From Methanocorpusculum sp. (GTDB lineage Archaea; Halobacteriota; Methanomicrobia; Methanomicrobiales; Methanocorpusculaceae): a stretch of 64,000 bases of DNA. Made by a program: the position numbers and the translations under genes. This document shows positions 62,041 to 64,000 of the stretch, in pieces. Below the pieces are notes generated by a model, which did no database searches, was not told the origin of the DNA, and saw only the letters and a program-made list of their open reading frames with translations. Position 1 is the first letter of the stretch, and each line of letters opens with the position of its first letter. Where the stretch lies: assembly GCA_029987245.1 (NCBI GenBank), contig DALTWG010000001.1, forward strand, positions 1-64,000. The letters are read 5' to 3'.

Positions 62041-62991
62041 ATGCCGCCCGCCCGCACAAAAGAAAACCGCATGAAAAAGAATGCGGCAACGCTGTCTATC
62101 TGCTCCAACACGCTCCTTACGTGTGGAAAGCTTGCGGCAGGTATTTTTTCCGGGTCGGTGAGTATCATTTCCGAGGCACTGCATTCAGGAATTGACCTTG
62201 TCGCATCGCTTATTGCCTTTTTCTCGGTACGCAAATCCTCTCTTCCGCCGGACAGGGACCATGCTTTCGGACATGGCAAATATGAGGATGCATCAGGGAT
62301 TATCGAGGCCGTTTTAATTGTAGCAGCAGGCGGCATTATTATCTGGGAATCCATTGCGCACCTGCTGTACCCCGAGTCGCTTGATTTCGGGCATTTGTAT
62401 ATAGGCATGATTGTAATGGGCGTTTCGGCGGCGCTGAACTTTATTGTCTCAACATGCCTGATGCGGGTTGCAAAACGCACCAGGTCCGTTGCGCTGGAAA
62501 GCGATGCCTGGCATCTGCGAACAGATGTTATCACCTCGGCCGGGGTTTTTCTTGGCGTGCTTTGCTTATGGCTCACGGGTTTTGTCTGGATTGATTCGAT
62601 TGTCGCTCTCGTCCTTGCGTGTTTCATTATCTACGAGGGTTTTACCCTTATCAGGCGGACGTTTCGGGATTTAATGGATGCAAGTCTGGGTGAAAAAGAC
62701 CTTGCAAAAATCGATGAAATAATTTCCCGCCATGCAAATGAATATACGCAGTATCACGGACTCAAAACACGCCGGGCGGGCCCGGATACGTTTGTCGAGT
62801 TTCATATGACAATGCCGTGGAAGTGCACGCTGGTAAATGCCCATGCACTTTCAAAGCATATCGAGGATGAAATCAGTTCCGAGGTGGAGCGCTGCACGGT
62901 GATAATTCATTTCGAACCGTGCGACGGGCGGTGCGGAAATGAGTGCTGCGATTTTATGTGCAAGAATGAAATCTGGGACGGAGAAAAATAG
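62041..62991 (+). CDS. Cation diffusion facilitator (metal exporter) with Cys-rich tail
   Basis: 316 aa, proton-coupled export of a divalent metal (zinc, iron or similar). Seen: about six membrane helices, the metal sites EALHSGIDLVASL and SDAWHLRTDVITS, and the cytoplasmic domain with FVEFHMTMPW. The end has a cluster HFEPCDGRCGNECCDFMC with five Cys, unusual for the family and able to bind metal. A second ATG at 62071 (MKKNAATLS) may be the true start, since a TATA-like element lies about 36 bases upstream of it and only six bases ahead of the first ATG. Confidence 0.9.
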   Translation: MPPARTKENRMKKNAATLSICSNTLLTCGKLAAGIFSGSVSIISEALHSGIDLVASLIAFFSVRKSSLPPDRDHAFGHGKYEDASGIIEAVLIVAAGGIIIWESIAHLLYPESLDFGHLYIGMIVMGVSAALNFIVSTCLMRVAKRTRSVALESDAWHLRTDVITSAGVFLGVLCLWLTGFVWIDSIVALVLACFIIYEGFTLIRRTFRDLMDASLGEKDLAKIDEIISRHANEYTQYHGLKTRRAGPDTFVEFHMTMPWKCTLVNAHALSKHIEDEISSEVERCTVIIHFEPCDGRCGNECCDFMCKNEIWDGEK

Positions 62992-63005
62992 GGGGAAAGG
63001 AAAAA

Positions 63006-63329
63006 TCAGTCATGGAGGTGCATACCGGCGCGGCGCACCTCTAATTCCTTTTCCACCAGTGCAAAATCGACATTTGCCGCTTTAAGCGCGACCATCAAAT
63101 GAAACATCAGGTCGGCGGCTTCTTCAACGATCCGCTCCTCAACGCCGTTTTTGCAGGCAAGAATGAACTCCGTTGCCTCTTCGCCCACCTTTTCCAGTGA
63201 CTTGTCCATGCCTTTTTCATGGAACAAAAGATGGCGCACATAGGATTTTTCCGTTGATTTGCTTGTTGCACGCTCGCAGATTACCTGCCATAACTCATCA
63301 AAAACTTCTGCTGTCATTTTTTCACTCAT
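63006..63329 (-). CDS. hisE: Phosphoribosyl-ATP pyrophosphatase
   Basis: Second step of histidine synthesis: hydrolyses PR-ATP to PR-AMP. 107 aa. Seen: EKVGEEATEFILACKN and EEAADLMFHLMVALKA, the metal-binding helix pair of the MazG-like fold. It overlaps the upstream NusA-like gene by eight bases. Convergent with the CDF gene. Confidence 0.94.
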   Translation of the reverse strand: MSEKMTAEVFDELWQVICERATSKSTEKSYVRHLLFHEKGMDKSLEKVGEEATEFILACKNGVEERIVEEAADLMFHLMVALKAANVDFALVEKELEVRRAGMHLHD

Positions 63330-63795
63330 CCAGTGTTTTCATATCCTCTAATTCTTTGCCGAAAAAGCGCTTAATTAACATCCGCGCCTTTTCGATGGTG
63401 GCGCCGCCTTTTCCGATTGCAAGACCCATGTTGGATTTGTCGGGTATATACACCGAAACGGTTTCACCGATGTCGACTTTTACAATCTCGGCCGGCTTGA
63501 AACAGTTTTTAATAAACTCTTCAGGGCTTTCATCCCACTCGACCATCTCGATTCTGCGCCCCAGAACCGATGCAAGCTTTTTGATATTTTCGCCTGATTT
63601 ACCGATTGCAAGCCCCATTTGTCCTTTCTGTACTACATAGACAATGCGGTCAAAGCGGTCGTCGATGATACAGTCAACACCCGTGGACTTGGTTACAATT
63701 CTAAGCTCTTCAATATAGCGCCGCTCGCGAAATCCGATGCTTCTGTTCATCATAAGTCGGCTTTCATCATTGAAATATTCATGTAGATTTTCCAT
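63322..63795 (-). CDS. nusA: Archaeal NusA-like transcription factor (two KH domains)
   Basis: 157 aa, the short archaeal form lacking the RNA-polymerase-binding and S1 domains. Seen: two KH domains with paired GxxG loops, GLAIGKSGENIKKLASVLG and GLAIGKGGATIEKARMLI. It binds RNA and is expected near RNA polymerase genes in other archaea; here it precedes hisE and follows the prolyl-tRNA synthetase. Confidence 0.93.
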   Translation of the reverse strand: MENLHEYFNDESRLMMNRSIGFRERRYIEELRIVTKSTGVDCIIDDRFDRIVYVVQKGQMGLAIGKSGENIKKLASVLGRRIEMVEWDESPEEFIKNCFKPAEIVKVDIGETVSVYIPDKSNMGLAIGKGGATIEKARMLIKRFFGKELEDMKTLDE

Positions 63796-63854
63796 AGTAT
63801 CCGGAATGTAAGTTATGCGAAATTTGAGGTGCGGGAGGTCCCGCTATTCGTAAT

Positions 63855-64000
63855 TTAGTAGGAACGGCCGAATAACGCGGTCTTTCCTTTCTTGCCGCAG
63901 ATAATACAGGTTCCTTCGTCGTTTTCGACGTATTTGCTGCGGATTTCCGTGCCAAGAAGGGCGGAGTCGGTGAGTTCCTCAAGTTTATCGGCACATTCGC
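63855..64000 (-). CDS. proS: C-terminal end of prolyl-tRNA synthetase (partial)
   Basis: The last 48 codons on the minus strand, continuing past the window edge. The visible end reads ECADKLEELTDSALLGTEIR, then CIICGKKGKTALFGRSY and TAA. A Cys at the start and a CxxC form the zinc site at the C-terminus of archaeal-type ProRS, and the family ends in a Tyr as here. Identification rests on this short tail. It is followed after 59 bases by the NusA-like gene. Confidence 0.7.
   Translation of the reverse strand, partial: ECADKLEELTDSALLGTEIRSKYVENDEGTCIICGKKGKTALFGRSY

Noticed and set aside
63779..63994. 71-codon minus-strand frame at the right edge
   Set aside because: Another frame of the same strand gives the conserved ProRS tail with a CxxC and a proper stop, so this frame is a shadow.

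Overview
The window comes from a methanogenic archaeon, most likely of the order Methanomicrobiales and possibly a Methanocorpusculum relative; the genus is an inference from gene content. The methanogen call rests on a seven-gene block of methanogenesis marker genes ending in the methyl-CoM reductase activator AtwA (49.7-56.7 kb) and on methanopterin synthesis (MptG). The archaeal call rests on GatDE amidotransferase, archaeal LeuRS, Trm1, archaeal NusA-like KH protein, archaeal phosphoglycerate mutase, a tRNA-Tyr with an archaeal-type intron, TATA boxes 25-30 bases ahead of apparently leaderless starts, and a hexulose-phosphate route to pentoses.

Layout. 0-11 kb: PINc/KH ATPase and LeuRS, an unknown membrane protein, a small DUF5611-like protein, tRNA-Arg(UCU), RlmH coupled to a giant TPR protein, and NifB standing alone. 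12-24 kb: a P-type ATPase faces a long minus-strand run Trm1 - U32 peptidase - NERD protein - ArgH - GatD - GatE - DUF5350. 24-31 kb: two divergent tRNA-Arg genes, ApgM, a polymer-forming protein overlapping a methyltransferase, an ADP-ribosylglycohydrolase, a Schlafen/AlbA_2-type regulator behind a 12-bp repeat tract, then tRNA-Tyr (intron) and tRNA-Asp. 30-37 kb: a phosphodiesterase and an HPS/RraA fusion share one symmetric promoter; then TPR, FeoB, FeoA/DtxR and a Cas4-like nuclease. 37-45 kb: a secreted DUF3821-like protein, a coenzyme cluster (ArfC, MptG, SurE), a CDP-alcohol phosphatidyltransferase, an FAD oxidoreductase with an unknown partner, and a membrane GGDEF protein, which is unusual for an archaeon.

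45.6-49.7 kb is the most unusual part. Two gene-free islands of composite repeats bracket nadE, a degenerate NcsA/TtuA-like gene and a secreted bile-salt-hydrolase-type enzyme. A 50-bp palindromic repeat occurs in the islands and also three times, always in the same reading frame, inside the NcsA-like gene. One island copy carries paired compensatory changes in the hairpin. The left island has inverted ends like a non-autonomous mobile element.

49.7-64 kb: the Mcr activation cluster, PhoU-like regulator, a MutY-like glycosylase without iron-sulfur cysteines, phosphohexuloisomerase behind a long structured leader hairpin, an aminotransferase, an M42 aminopeptidase, a CDF metal exporter, HisE, the NusA-like protein and the C-terminal end of a prolyl-tRNA synthetase that runs off the window. 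The HPS/RraA fusion and the isomerase, 26 kb apart, together form the reversed ribulose monophosphate pathway that supplies ribose phosphates in many archaea.
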